NCBI GenBank assembly: GCA_020796225.1
Contig: CM036756.1
Coordinates: forward strand, 44,218,398-44,282,397
Length of the DNA: 64,000 nucleotides
DNA from: Arion vulgaris
Lineage: Eukaryota > Mollusca > Gastropoda > Stylommatophora > Arionidae
Direction of reading: 5' to 3'
In this document: positions 9,893 through 21,207 of the stretch, one piece after another
How positions within the stretch are numbered: the first letter of the stretch is position 1
Layout: every line of letters begins with the position of its first letter
Notes under the pieces: generated by a model
Databases searched by the model: none
The model's input: the letters and a program-made list of their open reading frames with translations, nothing else
Told to the model about the DNA's origin: nothing
Translations under genes and position numbers: made by a program

Positions 9893-11972
9893 ACGTGGTA
9901 CTCAACTCTTAGTAGTGAAGGACATTGTAGTATGGTTAGTGAACATTTCATAGTTTTAAGACGTGGTACTCAACTCTTAGTAGTGAAGGACATTGTAGTA
10001 TGGTTAGTGAACATTTCATAGTTTTAAGACGTGGTACTCAACTCTTAGTAGTGAAGGACATTGTAGTATGGTTAGTGAACATTTCATAGTTTTAAGACGT
10101 GGTACTCAACTCTTAGTAGTGAAGGACATTGTAGTATGGTTAGTGAACATTTCATAGTTTTAAGACGTGGTACTCAACTCTTAGTAGTGAAGGACATTGT
10201 AGTATGGTTAGTGAACATTTCATAGTTTTAAGACGTGGTACTCAACTCTTAGTAGTGAAGGACATTGTAGTATGGTTAGTGAACATTTCATAGTTTTAAG
10301 ACGTGGTACTCAACTCTTAGTAGTGAAGGACATTGTAGTATGGTTAGTGAACATTTCATAGTTTTAAGACGTGGTACTCAACTCTTAGTAGTGAAGGACA
10401 TTGTAGTATGGTTAGTGAACATTTCATAGTTTTAAGACGTGGTACTCAACTCTTAGTAGTGAAGGACATTGTAGTATGGTTAGTGAACATTTCATAGTTT
10501 TAAGACGTGGTACTCAACTCTTAGTAGTGAAGGACATTGTAGTATGGTTAGTGAACATTTCATAGTTTTAAGACGTGGTACTCAACTCTTAGTAGTGAAG
10601 GACATTGTAGTATGGTTAGTGAATATTTCATAGTTTTAAGACGTGGTACTCAACTCTTAGTAGTGAAGGACATTGTAGTATGGTTAGTGAACATTTCATA
10701 GTTTTAAGACGTGGTACTCAACTCTTAGTAGTGAAGGACATTGTAGTATGGTTAGTGAACATTTCATAGTTTTAAGACGTGGTACTCAACTCTTAGTAGT
10801 GAAGGACATTGTAGTATGGTTAGTGAACATTTCATAGTTTTAAGACGTGGTACTCAACTCTTAGTAGTGAAGGACATTGTAGTATGGTTAGTGAACATTT
10901 CATAGTTTTAAGACGTGGTACTCAACTCTTAGTAGTGAAGGACATTGTAGTATGGTTAGTGAACATTTCATAGTTTTAAGACTTGTACTCAACTCTTAGT
11001 AGTGAAGGACATTGTAGTATGATTAGTGAACATTTCATAGTTTAAGACGTGTACTCAACTCTTAGTAGTGAAGGACATTGTAAGTATGGTTAGTAACATT
11101 TCAAGTTTAAGCGTGTCTCAACTCTTAGTAGTGAAGGACATTGTAGTATGGTTAGGAGACATTCATAGTTTAGGCGTGGTACTCAACTCTTGAGTAGTGA
11201 AGGACATTGTATATGTTAGTAACATTTCAAGTTTAAGACGTGGTACTCAACTCTTAGTAGTAAAGGACATTGTAGTATGGTTAGTGAACATTTCATAGTT
11301 TAAGACATGGTACTCAACTCTTAGTAAAGGACATTGTAGTATGGTTAGAACATTTCATGTTTTAAGACGTGTACTCAACTCTTAGTAGTGAGGACATTGT
11401 AGCATGATTAGTGAGACATTTCATAGTTTTAGACGTGGTACTCAACTCTTAGTAGTGAAGGACTTTGTATATGGTTAGTAACATTTCATAGATTTTAGAC
11501 GTGGTACTCAACTCTTAGTAGTGAAGGACATTGTAGTATGGTTAGTGAACATTTCATAGTTTTAAGACGTGGTACTCAACTCTTAGTAGTGAAGGACATT
11601 GTAGTATGGTTAGTGAACATTTCATAGTTTTAAGACGTGGTACTCAACTCTTAGTAGTGAAGGACATTGTAGTATGGTTAGTGAACATTTCATAGTTTTA
11701 AGACGTGGTACTCAACTCTTAGTAGTGAAGGACATTGTAGTATGGTTAGTGAACATTTCATAGTTTTAAGACGTGGTACTCAACTCTTAGTAGTGAAGGA
11801 CATTGTAGTATGGTTAGTGAACATTTCATAGTTTTAAGACGTGGTACTCAACTCTTAGTAGTGAAGGACATTGTAGTATGATTAGTGAACATTTCATAGT
11901 TTTAAGACGTGGTACTCAACTCTTAGTAGTGAAGGACATTGTAGTATGGTTAGTGAACATTTCATAGTTTTA
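9893..11972. repeat. Minisatellite T6, 68-bp unit, about 30.6 copies
   Basis: Unit begins acgtggtactcaactcttag and ends ...gtgaacatttcatagttttaag. Copies 9893-10980 and 11510-11972 are almost identical. Copies from 10981 to about 11505 carry many single-base deletions. Confidence 0.97.
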
Positions 11973-11997
11973 ATATTTCAGCTATGTAACAGCTTGT

Positions 11998-12048
11998 GTT
12001 CTTCTTTCTTTCTTTCTTTCTTTCCTTCTTTCTTTCTTTCTTTCTTTT
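11998..12048. repeat. (TTTC)n simple repeat
   Basis: tctttctttctttctttcc runs. Confidence 0.9.
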
Positions 12049-12189
12049 GTCCTTCTCTGCTTGTTTGCCATTAGATGTAGCAGGTTTAACTAATGATCGG
12101 GTTTCAAGATAGTGCACGCTCGGTCGCTTGATATGCTGTGGTATTGTGGAGTTTTAAACTGTCTGTAACTTCATCATTCCATTTTTTCT

Positions 12190-12604
12190 TTGTCCGCCCT
12201 TTCATTTTTAGCTTGTAAGCTCTTTCAACTGGTATTCGGATTAATTCTCACCAAATGGACAAACTATTTGAGTCTCTGTTTTTCAATGAATCTAATAGCA
12301 GGTGTTGTTCGACTGTTCTTCTAATTTCCTCATTTCTTATATGGTCTCTTCTTGTTTTATTTATTGCTTTCCTCAAGCATCTCATTTCACAGATGATAAT
12401 TTTCCTCTCTTGTTCTTTTGTCAGTGCCCATGTTTGACACTGGTAGCACAGTGTTGGTATGAAGATTGCATTTATAATCTGTCTTTGAGTCTCTACTAGA
12501 ATTGCTGGGTGTTTCAAGATTGGGGTAAGTTGGTATGTAATGTTGTTGGCTTGCTGGATTCTAGTTTCGCTCTCTCTGTCCAGTCTACCATCAGATGTAT
12601 AGAT
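12190..12604 (-). mobile_element. LINE RT C-terminal fragment, family X
   Basis: Minus strand: SDGRLDRESETRIQQANNIT, YQLTPILKHPAILVETQRQI, INAIFIPTLCYQCQTWALTK, EQERKIIICEMRCLRKAINK, TRRDHIRNEEIRRTVEQHLL. The CYQCQTW plus ITCEMRCLR block marks family X, which also appears at 17985, 25800(-), 31995(-), 47577, 53510 and 63400(-). It is one of the longer uninterrupted pieces. Confidence 0.85.
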
Positions 12605-12885
12605 ACTTCCACCGCTCGGGTTAGGTAAGTATAAACACCGTAAAGGAACCCTGGTTATACCCTGTGGTAAACACGGTGTTAGGCCGGTATTTTTCATTGA
12701 CCATTGACGTATGATGGATGATGTGGTCAATATCACGCCGGCCGCCTTTACTTTCATAGGATTTTTCTGGTACCCAATTGAGGCTGGATCAACCTGAGAG
12801 CTTTTACGGTCAGAACAAAATTCCACGTCCACTGAACCCGGACCGCGAGCCTAAGAAGCGTGTTCACTAACAATTATACTAAGAA
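12605..12885 (+). mobile_element. Dispersed repeat R2, uninterrupted copy
   Basis: Matches 4160-4422 plus 4773-4815 without the R3 insertion, so it shows the empty site. Confidence 0.75.
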
Positions 12886-12917
12886 GATGTATTGATGAGG
12901 ACAGACAGAAAGAGGAC

Positions 12918-12918
12918 G

Positions 12919-12950
<32 letters not shown>

Positions 12951-12970
12951 CATACATATATATATATAGA
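12918..12970. repeat. (GA)n then (TA)n simple repeats
   Basis: gagagagagagagagagaga followed by acatacatatatatatatag. Confidence 0.9.
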
Positions 12971-13034
12971 GATGATGAGTATAATAACGATATCAATGAA
13001 TGAAAGATAATGACTGATATACTATCTATAATAT

Positions 13035-13175
13035 CTTTTCTATGGGATGGGTTAGCGTAATGAGCAAGTGTTCGCCTATCGACATGGACACAAGAGGATT
13101 GTGGGTTCAATCCCATACTCGACGTTCCACACGTGAGGAAAGGAATTGACCCTTCTACCAAGGCACACAAAGAGA
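13035..13175 (+). mobile_element. tRNA-derived SINE head
   Basis: Box-A-like TAGCGTAATGAG (13053-13064) and box B GGTTCAATCCC (13104-13114). Only one copy was noticed in the window. Confidence 0.55.
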
Positions 13176-13309
13176 TATAAATATAAAGTGGATGACGTTT
13201 CATAGCATAAGATCTGAAATGGCTACAAGAAATATTTTTATTAATGTCTTTCATATAGAATAATCATCTTGTATCACTTGTTATTCTGTCTTCATATAGA
13301 ATAATCTCT

Positions 13310-13480
13310 TGTATCTTGTATGTTCTTGTTTTTAAGATCTATTGGTCGAAATCTCGCTGTATCGTGCTTTTGTACTTTGTACTGAAAAACGACATTGTTT
13401 TATGTTTCCTTTAATTCTCCTTTGGTATATATATAGTTTGACTGCAGTCGTCCCTTGTATAGAAATAAAACAGCATCATT
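13310..13480. repeat. Dispersed repeat R6, copy 1
   Basis: Shares scattered blocks with 20880-21120: cgctgtatcgtgcttttgtactttgtac, and tatatatagtttgactgcag. Identity unknown. Confidence 0.45.
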
Positions 13481-13604
13481 TCCAAGGTTGAGAGACTAGT
13501 TATTTGACTTAACTGGATAAAATAATTACATGGCAAAGGTGAAATAGCAAACATCAAAGCTAGATCATTTTACAAAGTGCAACAACAGTCTCAATCGCAG
13601 CTTA

Positions 13605-13872
13605 TTTTTCTTCTTCTTTTTTCAAACGCTCTATATCGACCACCTGTTAAACCAATCTTTATGATTTCTATGTGATCTGAGCCTAAGGGAGATTATACGT
13701 TGTGTAAACTATGCGCCTACAAGTAGGCCAGCACATCCGATTTCTGCGACCATTTTTATTTACTAGGGTATCTACCCAAAGACTTAACCTCAGTCGTCTC
13801 TTACGATATCCCTTGTAGGTCGCAGTGTTACTATTCTTTGCTCCACTTGTGAGCCCCAACAACACACAAGTG
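13605..13872 (-). mobile_element. Retroposon R3, copy 4
   Basis: Reverse complement of the 7250 copy: (TTC)n tail, cgaccacctgttaaacc, gagcctaagggagattatacg, ctacaagtaggccagcac, cgtctcttacgatatccc. Confidence 0.8.
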
Positions 13873-14279
13873 AAATGAAAGTTAACAACTTACTTAGTAG
13901 CTTCGAAGATAATTTAGAATTGTTCCCTACTAAAACAAATTCGAGTATCTATTTTCAAGTGGATAGAGTATTGAGTCGATCTGACTTGGAAATGAACCTT
14001 GAAAATGAATGCTTAAATCCAGATCATGGTTACGCCGAGCTACTATATTTAAACAAACAAGTATATTTTAATTCGAAAAAAATTGAAACACAAATGAGGA
14101 AATGTGCTTAAAAAATCTCGTGAATTTTCAATTTCAAATTCTTATATAGCTCAAAACCTTACCAATTCATGTTTAATTAATCTGTAGATAGTATGGTTGT
14201 AGCAAAACGTGTATTTTTTGTTATATAATTTTGCATAAGAAAAAGAAAATGATAATCAAAGTTTTGAATTTACAGTAAT
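13873..14279. other. AT-rich unassigned intronic sequence
   Basis: A 78-codon open frame (13875-14111) has no recognisable motif and no supporting context. Confidence 0.4.
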
Positions 14280-15016
14280 ATACAAAATGTTTGTGAATGT
14301 TTGCAAAGGTATATCCCTATTACATATTATACAAATTAATGTGACAGTGAACAAATGATGCCTTCCACTTCTATCAATGAAAATAAATGGTATGTGCATT
14401 TTGGCCAATGACAATCGGTCGATTACACTGTGAATTGATTAATTCCACGGAATTCCAGATTTTTACTGGCACAGAATTCCATGTTCAGCACGCAAATGCG
14501 TATTTATAGAAAAACTTGTTTACCGTACTGTTAAACGTGTACATATATATCAAATCAACATCGCTGTTATTGTCATAATAAAAAATAAGTAAAATCTTAC
14601 AGCCCTACAGTTTTGAGTGGGTAAAAAATACTTTACGAAGGTCGCCACTGTTATCTATAGAAAAATGTAAAAATCAATAATTTCTGTCAAGTAGATGATT
14701 TTATATCGGTCGGTAAAGATGTTCAGTGGCGTCTGTGGCCTAGGGATAGTAACTCGGTCTATAAACCCCGACGTTCTTATTTCGAATCACGCTGCAGACA
14801 ATTTGGTTGCAAAATTGTTTGGTTGCAAATTGTTTCGCGTCTATTTTTACAATTATAAAAAGACGGCACCACCTGTTCAGAAAGCAATGGCAAACTACTG
14901 AACGTATTAATGTCTAGAAAAATCACAACCCGCGTTTAAAGGCTGGGGTTGATTCGCAAAGTCCTGTAAATGATATGCAATTAACTTTAAAGATGTTCAC
15001 GACTTTTGGAACGAAC
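14280..15016 (-). mobile_element. MITE family R4, copy 1, split by a SINE
   Basis: Blocks match the reverse complement of 54119-54700: gtgacagtgaacaaatgatg...ccttccacttctat, attccacggaattcc, aaatcttacagcc, gatgattttatatcggtcgg. The right end is tggaacgaac|TA, equal to the TIR of the other copy. A SINE (14725-14987) is inserted in it. Confidence 0.75.
14725..14987 (+). mobile_element. SINE family A, inserted in R4 with 11-bp TSD
   Basis: taaagatgttc at 14714-14724 and 14988-14998 flanks the element. Head: gcgtctgtggcctagggatagtaac (box A), then tatttcgaatcac (box B). Body ends gtcctgtaaatgatatgc. Confidence 0.85.
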
Positions 15017-15165
15017 TATAGTATTTTTAGGAATGTAGTTTTCATGAGGTATGTTGGTACCTTTTTCTTTAAGGGAGCACTAAGAGAATAAGATTAAGAA
15101 GAATAATGTTTCTATAAATGTATGCATTGAATGTGAAAATGTACCGCACCTTTGTGGACCGAAGG

Positions 15166-15305
15166 GTATGATTGATTGATTGATTGATTAATAGGACCAT
15201 CATCATTGCACTTAGGTGAGTAACCATGTGTGCTCCGATCTCTTTCTTATACAAGAAGATCTCAGCTGTAATGCACGAACTCCGTCGCACCGGTGAGGGG
15301 CCCCA
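15166..15305 (-). mobile_element. SINE family B, 3' part
   Basis: (TGAT)n, then ataggaccatcatcattgcac, gtaaccatgtgtgctccgat, gatctcagctg, cgcaccggtgagggg. Confidence 0.85.
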
Positions 15306-15766
15306 TGAAATTTGTATCTGTCAATTCACAGTTTTAAGACCATGTATGCAGGAGGGTCAATCAATTTAAACACTTGTCGAATGTCGGGAACGGGAAATGG
15401 ACCCAGCACGTTTTAGTATCTTAGTCAAACAGCCAATGTTCTATGCATTGCATTAATGCATTTTACAAAATCGTAAACAAAAAAAGTTTAAAAATAATAT
15501 TTGTTTATCTCATATAATTCAACGTTTGCATGCTATTATTTAAGTTTAATGGGTTCGTGCGAAACTACCCACGCGTCTAATTAAGCAAAAACAACAGTGA
15601 GGGCAAGAGGAACATCATCTGTGCTATCTGGAAGTCTGTAGAGAAAATGGGAAAGATGATATGAGATTTAACTTAGCTGAGCGTGCATTCTCACCATATG
15701 CCAGGCGTTAGTTTTTAATTAAGCATATCATTTTTTATTAATGAAATTGTTACATATCTTTGCTGT

Positions 15767-15806
<40 letters not shown>

Positions 15807-15834
15807 CTTGCACTTTAAAAAAAACCCCGGTTTG
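15306..15834. other. Unassigned, with (TC)n at 15771-15802
   Basis: No gene seen; tctctctctctctctctctc tract near the end. Confidence 0.5.
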
Positions 15835-15975
15835 ATGCATCATTCTTTTCTTGAACCTTTGCCTCCCACTTCAATGCCTGCTTTATAATTCTTTATATTA
15901 TATTCGATTATTTATTCTTAGAGTATACCAAACGTATCTCCATCTTATCCGTCTTATATCAGCTGTTACTGGTGG
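15835..15975 (-). mobile_element. LINE fragment, family 1
   Basis: Minus strand reads VSGQPPVTADIRRIRWRYVW...AGIEVGGKGSRKE, collinear in scrambled frames with the 2700 and 19845 copies. Confidence 0.65.
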
Positions 15976-15979
15976 TTGA

Positions 15980-16265
15980 CCAGATACTTCTGTGATTTTG
16001 CCACATCCCCTGAATTCGTCATAATTATGTCACTGCAGATATATCTCTATATCCACTTCGTATCCCGACTACACATAAGGCCTCCACAAGAGACTTCCAC
16101 TGCTGCCGTTCTGCTGCCTTTCTACCAACCGTCTCTCACGTCAGACCACACTCCTTGAACTCTCCACAATCTTCTCTATATTTCCTTTAGACGTCCAGGC
16201 CTTCTCTTCCCATCCGCTGTCCATCTGAGAGCTGTCATAGCCAATCCTCTACTGGCATACGACAT
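15980..16265 (-). mobile_element. LINE C-terminal fragment
   Basis: Minus strand: MPVE..., TALRWTADGKRRPGR, then frame-shifted RRLWRVQGVW. The ALRWT.DGKRRPGRPK block resembles the element at 26874-27524. Confidence 0.6.
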
Positions 16266-16439
16266 ACATGTCCAATTCACCTCCATCTTCGTCTTTTAAT
16301 GACGGTCCCCAAAGATGCCTGTTCGTTTCAAAAGCTCCACATTTGTTATGGTATTTGGCCAGAAAATTATTTGCAGGATTCTTCTTTAACATTTATTCTG
16401 AAATGTCTCCAACTTGTCTATTATGTGTTGAGTCATTTT

Positions 16440-16985
16440 CCAGCATAAAAGCAATCAATCAAGTACCATGCCTGTCGGCGTAGGCGATCATGTCTCTCCA
16501 CAACTCTCTGCTTGGTGTATGTAATCAGTTCTGACGTCGATCTTGTGTCGAACCATGATGTCAGGACATCCAGCATCTTCTCCTTGTACTCCGCGATCTC
16601 TCCTTCCCTGAATTTTACCCGTTGTTACCAAATGTTCTAAACCTCCTCTTCGCATTATATGCCCGAAGAACCTTGATTGTCGGATTCTTATTCTTTTGTT
16701 AAGGTTTCTTTGTGTGCAGGCCTGATTTAAAACCTCTTCATTTGTTTTCTTCGCTGTCCATGAAATTTTCAGCATTCTTCTGTAAAACCACATCTCCGTG
16801 GCTTCTAATGATCGTATTGATTATTTATTCATTGCCCATGATTCGCTGCCATACAGAAGTATTGGATCAATATAGCACTGGAGTATTTGTTTTCGCAGTG
16901 TTATTGGTAGTGAATTCACGCATAGTGTGTTTTTCATTTTCATAAAAAATGCTTGAGCTATTAAACTTCTAATCTGTTTTACACC
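16440..16985 (-). mobile_element. LINE RT C-terminus, family 3
   Basis: Minus strand ORF: MWFYRRMLKISWTAKKTNEE, VLNQACTQRNLNKRIRIRQS, RFFGHIMRRGGLEHLVTTGK, IQGRRDRGVQGEDAGCP. Just upstream, shifted, is CYIDPILLYGSESWAMNK, the YGSESW block of RT C-termini. Same family as 62985(-). Confidence 0.85.
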
Positions 16986-16989
16986 TGCT

Positions 16990-17340
16990 ATCTGATGTCA
17001 GGAGTGTTTCCCAGGTACTTAAATCCAGCATACACTACTGTATAATAGCACTCCCAGTATATTACTTCTATATATTTTAAGTTTTGACCTAAGCTTTAGT
17101 TCTTTTGCCTTCCAGATTTTGTTGAGCATGGCAAACGTTTGCCTTGTTTTCTTGATGTTTTCGATGATATCCTTTTCTGAATCTCTATCTTGCGATACTG
17201 CACTTCCCAGGTATACAAAAGCCTGGGACTTCTCTATGATTTCATTTTGTAATACAATTGGGTTCTTAAATTTATGATTATTTCTCATCGTTTTGGCTAT
17301 ATTTATTTTAAGTGCTATTGTTTGAGCTGTGCTGGAAAGT
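16990..17340 (-). mobile_element. LINE RT fragment (FVYLGS block)
   Basis: Minus strand: AKTMRNNHKFKNPIVLQNEI, IEKSQAFVYLGSAVSQDRDS, EKDIIENIKKTRQTFAMLNK, IWKAKELKLRSKLKIYRSNI. It covers the region just before the GSESW block and overlaps in homology with the neighbour, so two insertions are joined. Confidence 0.8.
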
Positions 17341-17451
17341 ATACTGAAGATATATAGATAGTAGATATTTCTAAGATTTGATCATTGTACAAACGAGCAG
17401 AAAATTGTTACAAATGATTAATATTTATTATTGTCTTGATTGTGTGCATAT

Positions 17452-17665
17452 TCCGTTCAGAAAAAAGGCAAACTACTGAACGCCTAGAAAATCGAAGACT
17501 CTTTTACTGTGGTTAATAGTTCATAGTTCATAAGTACGGTTCCAACTTCACTGCAATGGGTCACCCCATAATTGCTTCGTTCCTGTGCCAATGAAAATCA
17601 CACTGGGGTTAATGGTGAGGTCCTGTAAAGGATATTCCACGACTTTCATTTGTGCATATTAGTAT
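17452..17665 (+). mobile_element. SINE family A, 3' body
   Basis: ccgttcagaaaaaaggcaaactactgaacg ... gaggtcctgtaaaggatattccacgac. The head is missing. Confidence 0.75.
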
Positions 17666-17669
17666 ATGA

Positions 17670-17960
17670 CACGACCTGGCTCTCTGGGACTTCGTTTACT
17701 GGTGTCGTTGCCGTATCTGACTTTGCCGTATCCGTTCAGTCGATGCTTTGGAAGGTTCAAAATGACTTTCAGTGCTGATGATGTCGTCTCTTGAAATTTT
17801 CAACCTCCAGTCTTATGTGGATCTACTGTCCTGGTCATGCGGGTATTCGCGACAATGAGAAATTGGACAGACACGCATCAACATCATTGATTGCCTGGGT
17901 GTTGAAGATGGATAAGTTGGATGTTCTTTTATGATTTGGCGAACTGTTTGCTGAATGTAC
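17670..17960 (+). mobile_element. LINE RNase H fragment
   Basis: STSSLMWIYCPGHAGIRDNE, KLDRHASTSLIAW. The W-x-x-GHAGI...NEKLDRHA block is the end of an RNase H domain (His and the last Asp region). Confidence 0.75.
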
Positions 17961-17984
17961 TAAAATCTGATATAAGCACATTAA

Positions 17985-18545
17985 CAGACTCCTGTTAACA
18001 AGCAATCAATACAATATGAGAATAAACATTGATAAAACCGAACTAATGACATTCGCTAGAAAGGAAAACACAACGAATATCTCTATCGACAAACATCAAT
18101 TAAAGCAAGTCAAAGACTTTACATACCCAAGAAGCATTTTTTCCAGCAAAGAGAAGAATAACTAACAAAGTCCAACATAGATGCAATAAAGCAAATCAAA
18201 TCATAAGACAAATGACATCGATTTTGAAATGCAAACTTGTCACCATGAAAACTAAAAGAGCATTATACAACATAGTCTTTCTCCTAACATTATACTATCA
18301 GTGCCAAACTTGGGCGTCTACATCAAACGGTAGAAGAAAACTAGTTACAACAGAGATGAAGTGTCTAAGCAGAATGCAGGTAGTAACGAGAAGAGCGGTT
18401 TAGACATGAAGATATCAGTAAACATGTGAATACAAAATCAGTGCTGAACTTCATTAAGAAACAACAAATTAAATGGTTGGCCACATAAGCAGATTATCAT
18501 AAGGCAGTGCGCTTCAAAAAGCAATGTTACTCCGATACCGTGGAT
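17985..18545 (+). mobile_element. LINE RT fragment, family X
   Basis: Frame-shifted: YNMRINIDKTELMTFARKEN, QVKDFTYPRSIFSS, then RALYNIVFLLTLYYQCQTWA, STSNGRRKLVTTEMKCLSRM. Reads to near LNFIKKQQIKW. The final 112 bp are duplicated. Confidence 0.8.
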
Positions 18546-18651
18546 ACAAAATCAGTACTGAACTTCATTAAGAAACAACAAATTAAATGGTTGGCCACAT
18601 AAGCAGATTATCATAAGGCAGTGCGCTTCAAAAAGCAATGTTACTCCGATA
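18432..18651. repeat. 112-115 bp tandem duplication of LINE sequence
   Basis: acaaaatcagtgctgaactt...gcaatgttactccgatacc occurs at 18432-18540 and again at 18547-18651 with about one change. Confidence 0.9.
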
Positions 18652-18735
18652 CCGTGTTACTCCGATACCGTGTTACTCCGATACCGTGTTACTCCGATAC
18701 CTTGTTACTCCGATACCGTGTTACTCCGATACCGT
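18638..18735. repeat. 16-bp minisatellite, 6 copies
   Basis: gttactccgataccgt repeated. It arises from the end of the 112-bp duplicated LINE segment. Confidence 0.95.
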
Positions 18736-19110
18736 GGATACAAAGCAAAAGACTGTGCAAACAAAATGTGGATAGAAAAATAATCAAGACAGTGAAAAAT
18801 ATAATGGATGAAATGCATGCAAACGTCTGTTATAGAAATCTATTCTTATACTGAAACTTTGAGGTAAAACATAATTAGAGAGAAGAAGAGAAACAAACAA
18901 GTAGAACTGGATACCTGATGGACAAAGTGAGGACAGTGTTTGACCAGCGAGCCATTCAACATCTGTTGGCTGGAGGCTGAGCACATATGGGTATATCCCA
19001 AGTTCTATGACTTTGGTTTAATAACCAATAACAAATAACCAGTTTTTAAAACCCTTTCAACCTGATTTTATTAAGAGTGTTTATATATCAGTAAACATAC
19101 ATATTTTCTT
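18736..19110. other. LINE remnant, then unassigned sequence before exon D
   Basis: 18736-18900 continues family X (compare minus copy 25800-25900). The rest has no assignment. Confidence 0.5.
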
Positions 19111-19114
19111 ACAG

Positions 19115-19262
19115 GTACGACTTCGCCTTGGCCTGTATCAGGTCTATCTACAAGAGTGGTTGGACCTGTTTCCAAGAAATCAAATTTTAGTAGTTCGACT
19201 TGAAGACTACTCACAGAATCCGCTTGAGATCATAAAAAATGTCCATCAATTTCTTAATCTCA
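19115..19262 (+). CDS. CHST15-like: CHST15-like gene, exon D
   Basis: The 148-bp exon has phase 0 in and phase 1 out. It encodes VRLRLGLYQVYLQEWLDLFP, RNQILVVRLEDYSQNPLEII, KNVHQFLNL plus one base. The R-x-GLY...YL.EWL.LFP...I..VRLEDYS pattern, followed by an amphipathic helix and FL.L, is a close family match and follows VYN...SR of exon C without a gap. Acceptor tattttcttacag (AG 19113-19114) and donor ctca|gtaagt (19263) are strong. The neighbouring array T8 begins about 40 bp into intron 4. Confidence 0.92.
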
Positions 19263-19299
19263 GTAAGTGAATTGTCCATAGGAAACAACAGTATTGATT

Positions 19300-19742
19300 T
19301 CAAAATAATCAACATTATTATTAACTTCATCAACATTTTCTTCTAATTATTATAAACTATTGATCATACTTAATTATCTTAACTTCATCAACTTTATTCT
19401 TCTCATTATTATAAACTATTGATCATACTTAATTATCTTAACTTCATCAACATTATTCTTCTCATTATTATAAACTATTGATCATACTTAATTATCTTAA
19501 CTTCATCAACATTATTCTTCTCATTATTATAAACTATTGATCATACTTAATTATCTTAACTTCATCAACATTATTCTTCTCATTATTATAAACTATTGAT
19601 CCTACTTAATTATCTTAACTTCATCAACATTATTCTTCTCATTATTATAAACTATTGATCATACTTACTTATCTTAACTTCATCAACATTATTCTTCTCA
19701 TTATTATAAACTATTGATCATACTTAATTATCTTAACTTCAA
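19300..19742. repeat. Minisatellite T8, 59-bp unit, about 7.5 copies
   Basis: Unit begins aacttcatcaacattattct and ends ...gatcatacttaattatctt. It starts just after exon D. Confidence 0.95.
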
Positions 19743-19844
19743 GTACATCTGATGTCGGAGAAGGTAAGCCTGTATGACCGAGGTACACTGATAAAAAGGA
19801 AAATAGGATTTTACACAAAAATCAGTCAGAAGCTCTGCACCAAG

Positions 19845-19960
19845 CGCCTTCAATGCCTGCTTTGATATTCGTTGATCATTTCTTCTAAGGTTGTCTAACA
19901 TATCTCCATCCTCTCCTTCTTATAACAGTTGTTACTAGTGGTTGGTCAGAAGCTCTGCAT
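19845..19960 (-). mobile_element. LINE fragment, family 1
   Basis: Minus strand: ASDQPLVTTVIRRRGWRYVR followed by a shifted NDQRISKQALK-like segment. Confidence 0.65.
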
Positions 19961-20139
19961 CAAGCGCCCTGAATACGTTTGAATTCATAACGGGCGAACT
20001 AAGAAGAAGAAGAATACAAATTAAAATCACTGACGTCCTCTCAGATCGAAACGGTTATTTACGTCAACACACCGGGAGTGCGAAGGGGAAGGGGTCTTTG
20101 GCTTAAGTGTCTCTCCTGTTTTCTCAAATTCTTGGACGT

Positions 20140-20285
20140 TATTCATGGAGATACTTTAGGATTGTTGCCGGAGCTAAAGAGTTTGTTATTTTTTTTTGAT
20201 CCGCAGGTGGCATACAATTTCTTCAGAGCGTAACCGAGCCATATAGGGAATCCTGATGCAATAAAGTCAACCCTTCTCTTGTACC
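20140..20285 (+). mobile_element. SINE family C fragment
   Basis: ggattgttgccggagctaaagagtttg ... cgtaaccgagccatataggga ... gatgcaataaagtcaacc, matching 29810-29945 and 37655-37770(-). Confidence 0.7.
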
Positions 20286-20289
20286 GTCT

Positions 20290-20879
20290 TTTTGTACGGG
20301 GTCACCGATAGCAAAGTTGACAACACTCTTCGCTAGTAGTCACGGGTCGTGAAAATTCTGTGGTTTGATTCTCGGTCAGCACACTGTACACCGTAGGACT
20401 ACATAAAGCCCTGATCCTTTTCTTGGGGGGATCTAAATTACACGTACCTATGAAGGGGAATAAGGCGAGCCTAAAAGGCGAGATGTACTTTACTAGTGAT
20501 AAGGAAAAACTAACCTCCACGCAAAAATCAGAGGCACCATTTTAGGCGCCACAACTACGCCTGAATTCATAGGGAAAAGGGGGATGAAAGGGCGAAAAAC
20601 AACGACTTCTTATACTCCAGCCCCACTATTCCGGGTCATTATAATGACTATCGTCAGAGGCAATATTATTATGTGACAGTAACAACTGCAGTATTATTAA
20701 TAACATTATTTTCTTACACTACCCTGATTTCACTTGAGTATGTGAAATATTTTCTGATTACTATTTGTAGTTTTTGTTACATCTGTTACTGTTTTCCCCG
20801 ATTTTAAGCACATTTTGTTTATTATCTACAACATCTGGAAATCCTAAAAAAAAACATTTTCAGTTTCTATGTTGTTTTC
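20290..20879. other. Unassigned intronic sequence
   Basis: Contains a tRNA-like fragment (gtggtttgattctcgg near 20360) but no assignable gene. Confidence 0.4.
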
Positions 20880-21120
20880 ATTATAGGATTGTTATTTTGT
20901 ATTCAATGTTGTCTTGTATATTTATATTTTTAACACAGATTGTTTAGTCCAAACGTCGCTGTTTTTTTATTCTTGTACTTTGTAAAAGTAAGGTAGTTTT
21001 GTGTGTATATATGTATTTTTTCATAAAACAATCTCAGTACATAGTTTTACTGCAGTTTTTTGTTTCTATTTATATCAGTATTCTTCCAACCTACTCGCTC
21101 TCTTCTCTCTCTCTTGCACC
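20880..21120. repeat. Dispersed repeat R6, copy 2
   Basis: Includes tattcaatgttgtcttgtat, which is nearly the core of minisatellite T14, plus blocks shared with 13310-13480. Confidence 0.5.
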
Positions 21121-21207
21121 ATTTTAACTTCAGCTGAGGCATCACTCATCAACCAATTCATTCCATGACTTGTATCTATAAGTATCTTATACACCACTAT
21201 GCAGTGT

